A DNA stretch of 40,189 nucleotides, taken from contig NZ_VEGH01000023.1 of the NCBI RefSeq assembly GCF_007679345.1, positions 1 to 40,189 on the forward strand, in the 5' to 3' direction. This stretch comes from Cellulosimicrobium cellulans. GTDB lineage: Bacteria > Actinomycetota > Actinomycetes > Actinomycetales > Cellulomonadaceae. Positions 29,585-37,614 of this stretch are shown in pieces (positions within the stretch are counted from its first letter, which is position 1; every line of letters starts with the position of its first letter). The notes beneath the pieces were generated by a model. The model had not been told where the DNA came from and did not search any database. It worked only from the letters and a program-made list of their open reading frames with translations. The position numbers and the translations under genes are program-made.

Positions 29585-31874
29585 CAGGGAGCGGCTGCGT
29601 CGCCGCCCGGACGCGGTGCTGCCCCGCGCCGACGACCTCGTCCGGCCGCCCCGGGAGGCGCACGACCGCCTCGACCCCCTCGGGCACCTCGACGTCGACC
29701 ACCAGCTCGCCGTCCGCGTGCCGCCACGCGACCCGCACCCGCCCGTGCCGGGTGTCCAGGGTGGTCCGGACCCACTCGAGGCCGCCGCCGGGCACGGGCG
29801 CGACCAGCACCCGGGCGTACCCGGGCTCGAGCGGCGCGAGCCCGCCGACGACCCGGTGCAGCCAGTCGGCCACGGCGCCGAGCGCGTAGTGGTTGAACGA
29901 CGTCATCTCGCCGGGGTTGATGGTGCCGTCGGGCAGCATCGAGTCCCACCGCTCCCAGATCGTCGTCGCGCCCATCGTCACGGCGTACAGCCAGGACGGC
30001 ACCTCCCGCTGCAGCAGCAGCCGGTAGGCGGTGTCCGCGTGCCCGGTCGAGGTGAGGGCGTCGGTGACGAACGGCGTGCCGGCGAACCCCGTCGAGATCC
30101 GGTGCCCGGCCGCCGCCACCAGCTCGGCGAGCCGGTCCCCCGCCCAGCCGCGCTCGTCGTCGTCGAGCAGGCCGAACTCGATCGCCAGCGCGTACACGGT
30201 CGGCGCGTCGGACCGCACCCGGCGGGCCGAGGGGTCCACGTACGCCTCGCGGAACGCGGCCCGCACCCGGTCGGCGTGCGCGGCGAGCTCCGCCGCGTCG
30301 GCGTCCCGGCCGAGCACCCCGGCCACCCGGGCCGCCAGGTCCGCCGTCCGGTACGCGCACGCCGTGGCCACGACGCCCTTGTCCGCCTTGGCCGCGTCCG
30401 GGCGGTCCGGCGGGGCGTCCGGGTCCAGCCAGTCGGCGAACTGGAAGCCGGTGTCCCACAGGCCGCTCGGCGACAGCAGCCCCGCGACGTGCCGCACGTG
30501 GTCGACGATCGAGTCGTACTGCCGCTCCAGCACCGCGCGGTCGCCGTAGGCCTGCCAGAGCGCCCACGGCACCCACACCGCCGCGTCGGCCCACACGGCG
30601 GTCGCGTCGGCCGGCTCGAACTCGGCAGGCCCCTGGGCCATCCGGCGGATCAGGTCCGGCACGACGTACGGCACGTAGCCGTCCGCCCGCTGCTCGGCCC
30701 ACAGGTCCACCAGCCAGTCGCCGAGGAACCCGGACGCGTCGGCGAGGAAGCACGCGGTGGGCGCGAACGCGGCGATGTCGCCGGTCCAGCCGAGGCGCTC
30801 GTCCCGCTGCGGGCAGTCGGTGGGCACGTCGACGAAGTTCCCGCGCATGCCCCAGACGACGTTCTCGTGCAGCCGGTTCAGCAACGGGTCGGAGGTCTCG
30901 AACCAGCCCGTGCGGGTGAGGTCCGACCCGACCACGACCGCCGTCAGCGCGTCCGGCCCGATGGCGTCCGGGCCGCCGGGCCAGCCGTCGACCTCGACGT
31001 ACCGGAAGCCGTGGAAGGTGAAGGTCGGCTCGAACACGTCGTCGCCGCCGGACAGCGTGAACCGGTCGGTGGCCTTCGCCGCCCGCAGCGGCCGGACCCC
31101 GAGCTCGTCGTGCTCGAGGACCTCCGCGTGCCGCAGCGTCACCACGTCGCCGGCGGCGCCGCGCACCCGGACCCGCACCCAGCCGACGAGGTTCTGGCCG
31201 AAGTCGACCAGCACCTTCCCCGCCGGGCTGCGCCAGACGCGCTCCGGTGCGCGCTCGTCGAGCCGGCGGACCGGCGGGGCGAGGTACGGCTCGAGCCGGG
31301 CGGTGTCGGACGCGACCTCGTGCACGCCGCCCCAGCGCGGGTCCGCCGGGGCCGCGCCGTCGAACGGCCCGGCCCACCCCGGGTCGAGCCGCCGGGCGTC
31401 CACCTCCTGCCCGTCGTAGAGCGAGTCCGCCGTCACGGCACCGGCCGCCGCGGACCACGTCCCGTCCGTCGCGACGACCTGCACCGCGCCGTCCCGGTAG
31501 GTGATCCGCAGCTCCGCGAAGCCGGCGACCTCGTCGCCGTACGGCCGCGCCCCCTCGCCCCAGCCGAGCCGCCCGCGCCACCAGCCGTCGCCGAGCGCGA
31601 GGCCGATCGTCGGCGTGCGCCGGGTCAGCAGCGCGGTCACGTCGTGCCGCGCGTACCGCAGGCGCTCCTCGAACGCCGACCAGCCCGGCGTGAGCAGGTC
31701 GCCCGACACCGCCTGCCCGTCGATCCGCGCCTCGACCACGCCGAGCGCGGTGAGCAGCAGCTCGGCCGCGGCGACCTCGCCGGGGTCCTGGTCGAGAGCG
31801 AACGTGCGCCGGAGCAGCGGCGCGGCGTCCAGGTCGGCGTCCGGCGCGATGAACCGTGCCTGCCAGGTGGTCAT
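29574..31874 (-). CDS. GH78 alpha-L-rhamnosidase
   Basis: This 766-residue enzyme should release L-rhamnose from rhamnosides. The N-terminal region has the GH78 beta-sandwich pattern (LLLTALGVVEARIDGQAVS, LTPGWSAFEERLRYARHDVT, LALGDGWWRGRLGW). A second block VLVDFGQNLVGWVRVRVRG follows. The (alpha/alpha)6 catalytic domain carries PTDCPQRDERLGWTGD with the acidic catalytic pair region, then TIWERWDSMLPDGTINPGEMTSFNHYALG, the classic C-terminal catalytic signature. No signal peptide is present, so it acts in the cytosol on imported glycosides. The ATG 31874 is preceded by GAGAGG. A rhamnose operator lies at 31929-31940. The last residues read LPAPR and the TAG stop is supplied by element C. Confidence 0.92.
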   Translation of the reverse strand: MTTWQARFIAPDADLDAAPLLRRTFALDQDPGEVAAAELLLTALGVVEARIDGQAVSGDLLTPGWSAFEERLRYARHDVTALLTRRTPTIGLALGDGWWRGRLGWGEGARPYGDEVAGFAELRITYRDGAVQVVATDGTWSAAAGAVTADSLYDGQEVDARRLDPGWAGPFDGAAPADPRWGGVHEVASDTARLEPYLAPPVRRLDERAPERVWRSPAGKVLVDFGQNLVGWVRVRVRGAAGDVVTLRHAEVLEHDELGVRPLRAAKATDRFTLSGGDDVFEPTFTFHGFRYVEVDGWPGGPDAIGPDALTAVVVGSDLTRTGWFETSDPLLNRLHENVVWGMRGNFVDVPTDCPQRDERLGWTGDIAAFAPTACFLADASGFLGDWLVDLWAEQRADGYVPYVVPDLIRRMAQGPAEFEPADATAVWADAAVWVPWALWQAYGDRAVLERQYDSIVDHVRHVAGLLSPSGLWDTGFQFADWLDPDAPPDRPDAAKADKGVVATACAYRTADLAARVAGVLGRDADAAELAAHADRVRAAFREAYVDPSARRVRSDAPTVYALAIEFGLLDDDERGWAGDRLAELVAAAGHRISTGFAGTPFVTDALTSTGHADTAYRLLLQREVPSWLYAVTMGATTIWERWDSMLPDGTINPGEMTSFNHYALGAVADWLHRVVGGLAPLEPGYARVLVAPVPGGGLEWVRTTLDTRHGRVRVAWRHADGELVVDVEVPEGVEAVVRLPGRPDEVVGAGQHRVRAATQPLPAPR

Positions 31875-31928
31875 GGGTCCGTGGTCCTCTCGTCGACGTC
31901 GTCGTCGCGGGTCGGCACGCTCACCAGG

Positions 31929-31940
31929 TGAATCGCTTCA
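31929..31940. promoter_or_regulatory. LacI-type operator, rhamnosidase side
   Basis: TGAATCGCTTCA is an almost perfect dyad around a central CG and lies 55 nt upstream of the rhamnosidase start. Further upstream TTGACG (complement of 31980-31985) may be the -35. The match to the operators at 32076 and 36407 points to the LacI repressor at 35212-36237. Confidence 0.75.
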
Positions 31941-32035
31941 ACCCGTACCGCAGGCATCGTCGCCCGGCCCGCGGCGCGGCGTCAAGGGCCACCGCGCCGC
32001 AGCGGAGCGATGCGAAGTCGTGACCCCTGGGACTC

Positions 32036-32064
32036 TTGACCCAGGTGGGCGACTCCCCTAGCCT
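32036..32064 (+). promoter_or_regulatory. Promoter of the rhamnoside importer operon
   Basis: TTGACC (32036-32041) and TAGCCT (32059-32064) are separated by 17 nt, a good housekeeping-type promoter. Initiation would fall near 32071, so the operator at 32076-32087 sits at about +5 to +16, where a bound LacI protein blocks elongation or open-complex escape. Confidence 0.7.
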
Positions 32065-32075
32065 CGCCGCAGCAG

Positions 32076-32087
32076 TGAATCGGTTCA
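32076..32087. promoter_or_regulatory. LacI-type operator, importer side
   Basis: TGAATCGGTTCA matches the rhamnosidase-side operator in 11 of 12 positions. It lies just downstream of the predicted -10 box and 48 nt upstream of the binding-protein GTG. Confidence 0.78.
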
Positions 32088-32134
32088 AGCACTGTCGGGG
32101 CAACGACGCCCGGCGCCTTACGAGGAGGTATCGC

Positions 32135-33439
32135 GTGAACAGGACCCGACCCCTGACGGCCGGTGCGGCGGCGGTCGCCGCCGCCCTGGCCCTGACCGCC
32201 TGCGGCGGCTCCGGCGACGCCGGGGACGGCGAGGCCACGTCGCTGTCGGTGTACATCGACAGCACCCCGGCGTCGGTCGAGCTGTGGGACGGCCTCAAGG
32301 CCGCCTACGCGGAGGAGAACCCGGACGTCACCATCGAGGTGGAGACGCACCCGGCCGGCTCGGAGGGCGACAACCTGGTGAAGACCCGGCTCGCGACCGG
32401 GGAGATGAACGACCTGTTCTGGTACAACTCCGGGTCGCTGTTCCAGGCCCTCAAGCCGGACCAGAACCTGGTGCCGCTCGACGACGAGGACTGGGTCGAC
32501 ACGCTCGACGACAACTTCGCCACCGTCGTCTCGACCGACCAGGGCCTGTACGGCGCGCCCGTCGGGGCCTCGTTCGCCGGCGCCGTGATCTACAACAAGG
32601 ACGTCTACGCCGACCTCGGCCTGGAGGTCCCGACGACCTGGGACGACTACATGGCGAACAACCAGGCGATCAAGGACGCCGGGCTCGTCGCCGTCGCGCA
32701 GTCCTACGGCGACACCTGGACCTCGCAGGTCCCGGTGCTCGGCGACTTCTACAACGTCGAGACGGCCGAGCCCGGCTGGGCCGAGGCGTACACGGCCGGG
32801 GACGCGAAGTTCGCGGACCAGCCCGCGCTCGCCGGGTTCGAGCACCTGCAGGAGGTGTTCGACGCCGGCCTGATGAACGAGGACTTCGCGTCCGCGACCT
32901 ACGACGACGCGGTCAAGATGCTCGCGGAGGGCCGGGCGGCGCACTACCCGATGCTCACCGGCAACGTCGCCGCCGCCATCGGCGAGAACTACCCCGACGC
33001 GGCCGACAGCCTCGGCGTGTTCCCCCTGCCGAGCTCGCAGGGCGACGCCAACGGCCTCACGGTGTGGATGCCGAACGGCACCTACATCCCCACGACGACC
33101 GAGGGCGCGCAGCTCGACGCGGCCAAGGAGTTCCTCGCCTGGCTGGTCACCCCGGACAGCTGCGCCGCGCAGGCCGAGGCCTCGACGCTCGGCGGCCCGT
33201 TCGTGGTCGACGGGTGCGACCTGCCGGACGACGTGCCGGCGCTCGTGTCCGACATGCAGCCGTACTTCGACAGCGGCGACACCGGCCTCGCGCTGGAGTT
33301 CCTGTCCCCCATCAAGGGCCCGGCGCTGGAGCAGATCACCGTCGAGGTGGGCTCCGGCATCCGCAGCGCCGAGGACGGCGCGGCGCTCTACGACGAGGAC
33401 GTCGTCAAGCAGGCCCAGCAGCTCGGCCTGGACTGGTAG
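32135..33439 (+). CDS. Sugar ABC transporter solute-binding lipoprotein (rhamnose/rhamnoside)
   Basis: This 434-residue family 1 (SBP_bac_1) lipoprotein has a signal peptide with lipobox LALTAC (Cys about residue 22), a Gly/Ser/Asp linker, then LSVYIDSTPASVELWDGLKA. Further segments are ETHPAGSEGDNLVKTRLATG, NDLFWYNSGSLFQALKPDQN, GAVIYNKDVYADLGLEVPTTWDDY and MPNGTYIPTTTEGAQLDAAKEFLAW. The start GTG 32135 has a strong GAGGAGG 6 nt upstream. It should capture rhamnose or a small rhamnoside for the two permeases that follow. The ligand is inferred from its place in the rhamnose regulon and the shared operator. Confidence 0.9.
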   Translation: MNRTRPLTAGAAAVAAALALTACGGSGDAGDGEATSLSVYIDSTPASVELWDGLKAAYAEENPDVTIEVETHPAGSEGDNLVKTRLATGEMNDLFWYNSGSLFQALKPDQNLVPLDDEDWVDTLDDNFATVVSTDQGLYGAPVGASFAGAVIYNKDVYADLGLEVPTTWDDYMANNQAIKDAGLVAVAQSYGDTWTSQVPVLGDFYNVETAEPGWAEAYTAGDAKFADQPALAGFEHLQEVFDAGLMNEDFASATYDDAVKMLAEGRAAHYPMLTGNVAAAIGENYPDAADSLGVFPLPSSQGDANGLTVWMPNGTYIPTTTEGAQLDAAKEFLAWLVTPDSCAAQAEASTLGGPFVVDGCDLPDDVPALVSDMQPYFDSGDTGLALEFLSPIKGPALEQITVEVGSGIRSAEDGAALYDEDVVKQAQQLGLDW

Positions 33440-33442
33440 GAC

Positions 33443-34372
33443 ATGACCCTCGTGCGCCCCGCCCCCGCGGGCACGGCGGCGTCGCGTCCGGCCCGGCGGG
33501 AGTCCCGCCGGGCCGGGCGGCGCAGCCCGTACCCCAGCTGGTTCTTCCTGCCCGCCGGCGTCTTCTACCTGGTCCTGTTCGTCGTCCCGACCGGCGCGTC
33601 CTTCTGGTACGCGCTGACCCGCTGGGACCTGTACTCGGCGGAGTTCATCGGGCTCGACAACTTCGCCCAGTTCTTCCGCGAGCCCGCCCTGGTCAAGGGC
33701 TTCGTGAACACGTTCGTGTACGCGTTCCTCACCTCGGGCGCGAAGGTCGTGCTCGGCCTCGCGCTGGCCGTGCTGCTGACCTCGCAGATCATCGCGCGGG
33801 GCTACCTGCGCTCGGTGGTCTTCTTCCCGGTCCTGGTCAGCACGATCGGCGTCGGCGTGACGTTCAAGGTGCTGCTCGACCCGTTCGACGGCGCGGTGAA
33901 CCAGGTGCTGTCCTGGGTCGGCGTCACCGGACCGGGCTGGCTGACCGACCCGAGCCTGGCGCTGTTCTCCGTCGCGCTCGTGGACGTCTGGAAGGGCGTG
34001 GGCCTGGCGACGCTCATCTACATCGCCGGCCTGGTCGCGATCCCGCAGGAGTACTACGAGGCGGCCCGCGTCGACGGCGCCAACGCCTGGCAGAACTTCC
34101 GCAACATCACGCTGCCGCTGGTCCGCCCCGCCACCGTGACCGTCGTCCTGCTGTCCCTGATCGGCGGGCTGCGGTCGTTCGACCTCATCTGGACCATGAC
34201 CCGCGGCGGGCCCGGGTTCAGCAGCGACGTCATCGGGTCGGTGATCTACAAGCAGTACCAGGCCGGGTTCTACGGGCTGTCCACCGCCGGGAACGTCGTG
34301 CTGTTCGTCGTGATCGCGGTGATCATCTTCCCGCTGTCGCGGTGGCTCAACCGCAAGGAGGTGACCCTGTGA
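33443..34372 (+). CDS. Sugar ABC transporter permease (MalF/UgpA-like)
   Basis: This 309-residue carbohydrate permease has an N-terminal Arg-rich cytosolic tail, then six predicted helices beginning PSWFFLPAGVFYLVLFVVPT. It has a SFWYALTRWDLYSAEFIGLDNF segment typical of the family. The coupling loop is EYYEAARVDGANAWQNFRNITLPLVRP (about residues 205-230), the EAA motif. The start ATG 33443 is 3 nt after the binding-protein stop. It pairs with the next permease. No ATPase gene lies in the operon, so a shared MsiK-type ATPase encoded elsewhere is probably used, as is usual in actinobacteria. Confidence 0.92.
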   Translation: MTLVRPAPAGTAASRPARRESRRAGRRSPYPSWFFLPAGVFYLVLFVVPTGASFWYALTRWDLYSAEFIGLDNFAQFFREPALVKGFVNTFVYAFLTSGAKVVLGLALAVLLTSQIIARGYLRSVVFFPVLVSTIGVGVTFKVLLDPFDGAVNQVLSWVGVTGPGWLTDPSLALFSVALVDVWKGVGLATLIYIAGLVAIPQEYYEAARVDGANAWQNFRNITLPLVRPATVTVVLLSLIGGLRSFDLIWTMTRGGPGFSSDVIGSVIYKQYQAGFYGLSTAGNVVLFVVIAVIIFPLSRWLNRKEVTL

Positions 34373-35193
34373 GGCGCCGTGGTGTGGTCCTCGGGTCGGT
34401 GTCGATCCTCGCGAGCACCGTGGTGTTCGTCGTCCCGTTCGTGTTCGTCCTGCTGACCGCGTCGAAGTCGCAGCAGGAGGCCTCCCTGCTGGAGTTCTCG
34501 CTGCCGACCGAGTGGGCGCTGCTGGACAACGTCCGCACCGTCCTGGAGTCCAACGACGGCATCCTGGTCCGGGCGTTCTGGAACTCCACCGTGCTCACCG
34601 TCGTCTCGGTCGCGATCATGACCGTGCTCGCCGCGATGGTCGGCTACGTGGTGCAGCGCCGGCGCAGCCGGTGGAACCCGGTGGTGGACGCGATGGTGCT
34701 GGCCGGGCTCATCATCCCGCCCGCCGTCGTCCCGACCATCTGGGTGCTGCAGGGCATCGGCCTGTTCAAGACGATGGCCGGCCTGATCGCCGTGCACGTC
34801 GCGTTCGGGCTGTCGTTCTGCATCCTGCTGTTCCGGGCCTTCGTGGCGACCATCCCGCGCGAGCTCGACGAGGCGGCGCTGATCGACGGGGCCGGGCCGA
34901 TGCGGCTGTTCTTCTCGGTCATCTTCCCGCTGCTGCGCGCCGTGATCGTCACCGTGGTCGTGGTGCAGGCGGTGACCGTCTTCAACGACTTCACCTACGC
35001 GCTGTACTTCCTGCCGGGCGCGGACAACGCGACCGTGCAGCTCACGCTGTACAACTTCCAGTCGCAGGGCCTCAACCAGTGGAACCTGCTGTTCGCGGAC
35101 GTGCTGCTCATCACGATCCCGCCGCTGGTCATGTACGTGATCTTCAACCGGCAGATCGTCGCGGGCATGACCTCGGGCGCGGTCAAGGGCTGA
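34369..35193 (+). CDS. Sugar ABC transporter permease (MalG/UgpE-like)
   Basis: This 274-residue second permease subunit has six helices starting VLGSVSILASTVVFVVPFVF. It includes a FWNSTVLTVVSVAIMTVLAAMVGYVVQR-type helix pair and the coupling loop ELDEAALIDGAGPMRLFFSVIFPL with the EAA motif. It ends YVIFNRQIVAGMTSGAVKG, the standard tail of the MalG group. The GTG (34369) overlaps the preceding stop as GTGA. It converges on the LacI gene with only 18 nt between stops and no obvious terminator there. Confidence 0.92.
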   Translation: MRRRGVVLGSVSILASTVVFVVPFVFVLLTASKSQQEASLLEFSLPTEWALLDNVRTVLESNDGILVRAFWNSTVLTVVSVAIMTVLAAMVGYVVQRRRSRWNPVVDAMVLAGLIIPPAVVPTIWVLQGIGLFKTMAGLIAVHVAFGLSFCILLFRAFVATIPRELDEAALIDGAGPMRLFFSVIFPLLRAVIVTVVVVQAVTVFNDFTYALYFLPGADNATVQLTLYNFQSQGLNQWNLLFADVLLITIPPLVMYVIFNRQIVAGMTSGAVKG

Positions 35194-35211
35194 CCCGTGC
35201 CGCCGCGCGAC

Positions 35212-36237
35212 TCAGGCCGGGACGCTGGACGACCGGACGACCAGCTCCGGCTGGAACACCTGGTGCTGCTTCACGGGCTCGCCGGCGGCGGACCGCGCCA
35301 GCAGGATCTCCGCGGCCCGGTACCCGAGGGCGTGCGCGGGCTGCCGGACGGAGGTGAGCGGGGTCGCCAGCTCCGCCGCCACCTCGATGTCGTCGTAGCC
35401 GACGATCGCGATGCTGCCGATCAGGTCCGGCCGGCGGCGGCGGATCTCCCGCTGCACGCCGATCGCGACCAGGTCGTTCACGCAGAACACGGCCGTCGGC
35501 GGCTCGTCGTCCTCGAGCAGGGCGGCGAACACCCCGGCGGCGCCGCCGGCGTCCAGGGACGGCAGCGGCACCTCGCGCACGACCGTGTCGGGGTCCAGCC
35601 CGCGCCGCTCCACGGCGCGGCGCAGGCCGGTCAGCCGGTCCCGGCAGGGCCGGATCGCGTGCGGGCCGTTGAGCATGACGACCGAGCGGTGCCCCAGGTC
35701 GAGCAGGTGCTCGCCCGCGAGCATCCCGCCCGCGACGTCGTCCACCGCGACCGAGGACAGCAGGTCGGTCGGCGACGGGCGGTCCAGCAGGACGGTGTGC
35801 ACCCCGCGGGACGCGAGCGCCAGGAGCGGGCCGAGGTCGTCGCCCGTCGGGACGACCAGCAGCCCGGAGACGCCGTGCTCCTCGAACAGCCGCAGGTAGC
35901 GCGCCTCGCGCTCCGGGTCGTCGTCGGAGCTGGCGAGCATGAGGGTGTGGTCCGCCGCCGCGAGCCTGTCCTCGATGCCGCGGGCGACCTCCGTGAAGAA
36001 CGGGTTGCGGATGTCCAGGACGATCGCGCCGACCGTGGTGATCGTGCCGGCGCGCAGCTGCCGCGCGGACGCGTTGGGCACGAAGGCCAGGCGCTGGATC
36101 GCGTCGAGCACCCGGTCGCGGGTCGCGGCCGCCACCCGGTCCGGGCGGTTCAGCACGTTCGACACCGTGCCGACGGACACGCCCGCCAGGCGCGCGACGT
36201 CGCCGATCGAGCTGCGGCGGGTGGCCGAGGTCGACAC
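35212..36237 (-). CDS. LacI-family repressor of the rhamnose regulon
   Basis: This 341-residue regulator has the LacI helix-turn-helix and hinge at residues about 10-58 (SIGDVARLAGVSVGTVSNVL, then RVLDAIQRLAFVPNASARQL). A periplasmic-binding-like effector domain follows, with TVGAIVLDIRNPFFTEVARG, VDDVAGGMLAGEHLLDLGH and TAVFCVNDLVAIGVQREIRR. The start GTG 36237 has GGAGGTGA about 5 nt upstream. It sits between the importer and catabolic genes and is divergent from the isomerase. Three matching operators, two around 31.9-32.1 kb and one at 36.4 kb, are its likely targets. The effector is probably L-rhamnose or a catabolic intermediate (inference). Confidence 0.9.
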   Translation of the reverse strand: MSTSATRRSSIGDVARLAGVSVGTVSNVLNRPDRVAAATRDRVLDAIQRLAFVPNASARQLRAGTITTVGAIVLDIRNPFFTEVARGIEDRLAAADHTLMLASSDDDPEREARYLRLFEEHGVSGLLVVPTGDDLGPLLALASRGVHTVLLDRPSPTDLLSSVAVDDVAGGMLAGEHLLDLGHRSVVMLNGPHAIRPCRDRLTGLRRAVERRGLDPDTVVREVPLPSLDAGGAAGVFAALLEDDEPPTAVFCVNDLVAIGVQREIRRRRPDLIGSIAIVGYDDIEVAAELATPLTSVRQPAHALGYRAAEILLARSAAGEPVKQHQVFQPELVVRSSSVPA

Positions 36238-36349
36238 CGCTCACCTCCGCTCCGTCCGGGTGCCCGCGCCGGCCCCGGGTGCCGGGAGCCGTCCGGCGCA
36301 GCATAGCCGCGCGGGCGGCCCCGCACCCGGACCGCGCCCTCCGGGGCGG

Positions 36350-36418
36350 CGCACCGATTCACCAGGCTCTCCGACGTGACGGGACTTGCGTCGTCCACCG
36401 TCGGACTGAAACGATTCA
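36350..36418. promoter_or_regulatory. Operator region of the rhamnose catabolic operon
   Basis: TGAAACGATTCA (36407-36418) is a good copy of the regulon operator, 25 nt upstream of the isomerase ATG. A second, degenerate site (36350-36361) retains only the CGATTCA half. Both lie in the gap between the divergent repressor and isomerase genes, suggesting joint control and repressor autoregulation. No confident -35/-10 pair was found. TTGCGT at 36386-36391 is a possible -35. Confidence 0.7.
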
Positions 36419-36442
36419 CCCACACGTCGAAGGAGACACCCC

Positions 36443-37609
36443 ATGTCGTTCACCCCCGAGATCGCCGCCGCTCTCGACCGGCAGGCGATCGAGCTGCCCT
36501 CGTGGGCGTTCGGCAACGCCGGCACCCGGTTCAAGGTGTTCAGCACCCCCGGCACGCCGCGCACCGTCGAGGAGAAGCTGGCCGACGCCGCCGAGGTGCA
36601 CCGGCTCACCGGCCTGGCCCCGTCGGTCGCGCTGCACATCCCGTGGGACCTGGTGGACGACTTCGGCAAGCTCGCCGCCCACGCCGACGACCTCGGCCTG
36701 CGGCTCGGCACCATCAACTCGAACACGTTCCAGGACGACGACTACCGGTTCGGCTCGCTCACCCACCTCGACCCGGCGGTGCGGCGCAAGGCGATCGACC
36801 ACCACTACGCGTGCATCGACGTCATGCACGCCACCGGGTCCCGGGACCTGAAGATCTGGCTGCCGGACGGCACCAACTACCCCGGCCAGGGCGACATCCG
36901 CGGGCGGCAGGACCGCCTGGCCGAGTCGCTGCGCGCGATCTACGACCGCCTCGGGCCCGACCAGCGGCTGGTGCTGGAGTACAAGATCTTCGAGCCGTTC
37001 TTCTACACGATGGACGTCCCGGACTGGGGCACCGCCTACGCGCACGCCACCGCGCTCGGCGACCGCGCCGTCGTGTGCCTCGACACCGGCCACCATGCCC
37101 CGTCGACCAACGTCGAGTTCATCGTCGCCCAGCTGCTGCGTCTCGGGCGGCTCGGGTCGTTCGACTTCAACTCCCGGTTCTACGCCGACGACGACCTCAT
37201 CGTCGGGGCCGCCGACCCGTTCCAGCTGTTCCGGATCATCGCCGAGGTCGTGCGCGGCGGCGGCATCGACCCCGGGTCGGACGTGCAGTTCATGCTCGAC
37301 CAGTGCCACAACATCGAGGACAAGGTCCCCGGCCAGATCCGCTCGGTGCTCAACGTCCAGGAGATGACGGCCCGGGCGCTGCTGATCGACCGCGACGCCC
37401 TCACCGCGGCCCAGGAGGCCGGCGACGTGCTCGCCGCCAACGCGGTCTACATGGACGCGTTCTACACCGACGTCCGGCCCGCGCTGGCGGACTGGCGCGA
37501 GGAGCGCGGCCTGCCGCGCGACCCCGTGGCCGCCTACGCCGCGTCCGGCTACGGCGAGCGGATCGCCGCCGAGCGGGTCGGCGGGCAGCAGGCCGGCTGG
37601 GGCGCCTGA
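36443..37609 (+). CDS. rhaI: L-rhamnose isomerase
   Basis: This 388-residue TIM-barrel isomerase of the RhaI type (distinct from the enterobacterial RhaA type) converts L-rhamnose to L-rhamnulose. Segments supporting this are IELPSWAFGNAGTRFKVFST, VALHIPWDLVDDFGKLAAHA and GTINSNTFQDDDYRFGSLTH. DLKIWLPDGTNYPGQGD, VLEYKIFEPFFYTMDVPDWG, CLDTGHHAPSTNVEFIVAQL and DFNSRFYADDDLIVGAADPF also match, and together they include the Glu/Asp/His metal ligands. The ATG 36443 has AAGGAG 8 nt upstream. It is the first gene of the isomerase-kinase-aldolase operon, under the operator at 36407. Confidence 0.93.
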   Translation: MSFTPEIAAALDRQAIELPSWAFGNAGTRFKVFSTPGTPRTVEEKLADAAEVHRLTGLAPSVALHIPWDLVDDFGKLAAHADDLGLRLGTINSNTFQDDDYRFGSLTHLDPAVRRKAIDHHYACIDVMHATGSRDLKIWLPDGTNYPGQGDIRGRQDRLAESLRAIYDRLGPDQRLVLEYKIFEPFFYTMDVPDWGTAYAHATALGDRAVVCLDTGHHAPSTNVEFIVAQLLRLGRLGSFDFNSRFYADDDLIVGAADPFQLFRIIAEVVRGGGIDPGSDVQFMLDQCHNIEDKVPGQIRSVLNVQEMTARALLIDRDALTAAQEAGDVLAANAVYMDAFYTDVRPALADWREERGLPRDPVAAYAASGYGERIAAERVGGQQAGWGA

Positions 37610-37614
37610 CGACG

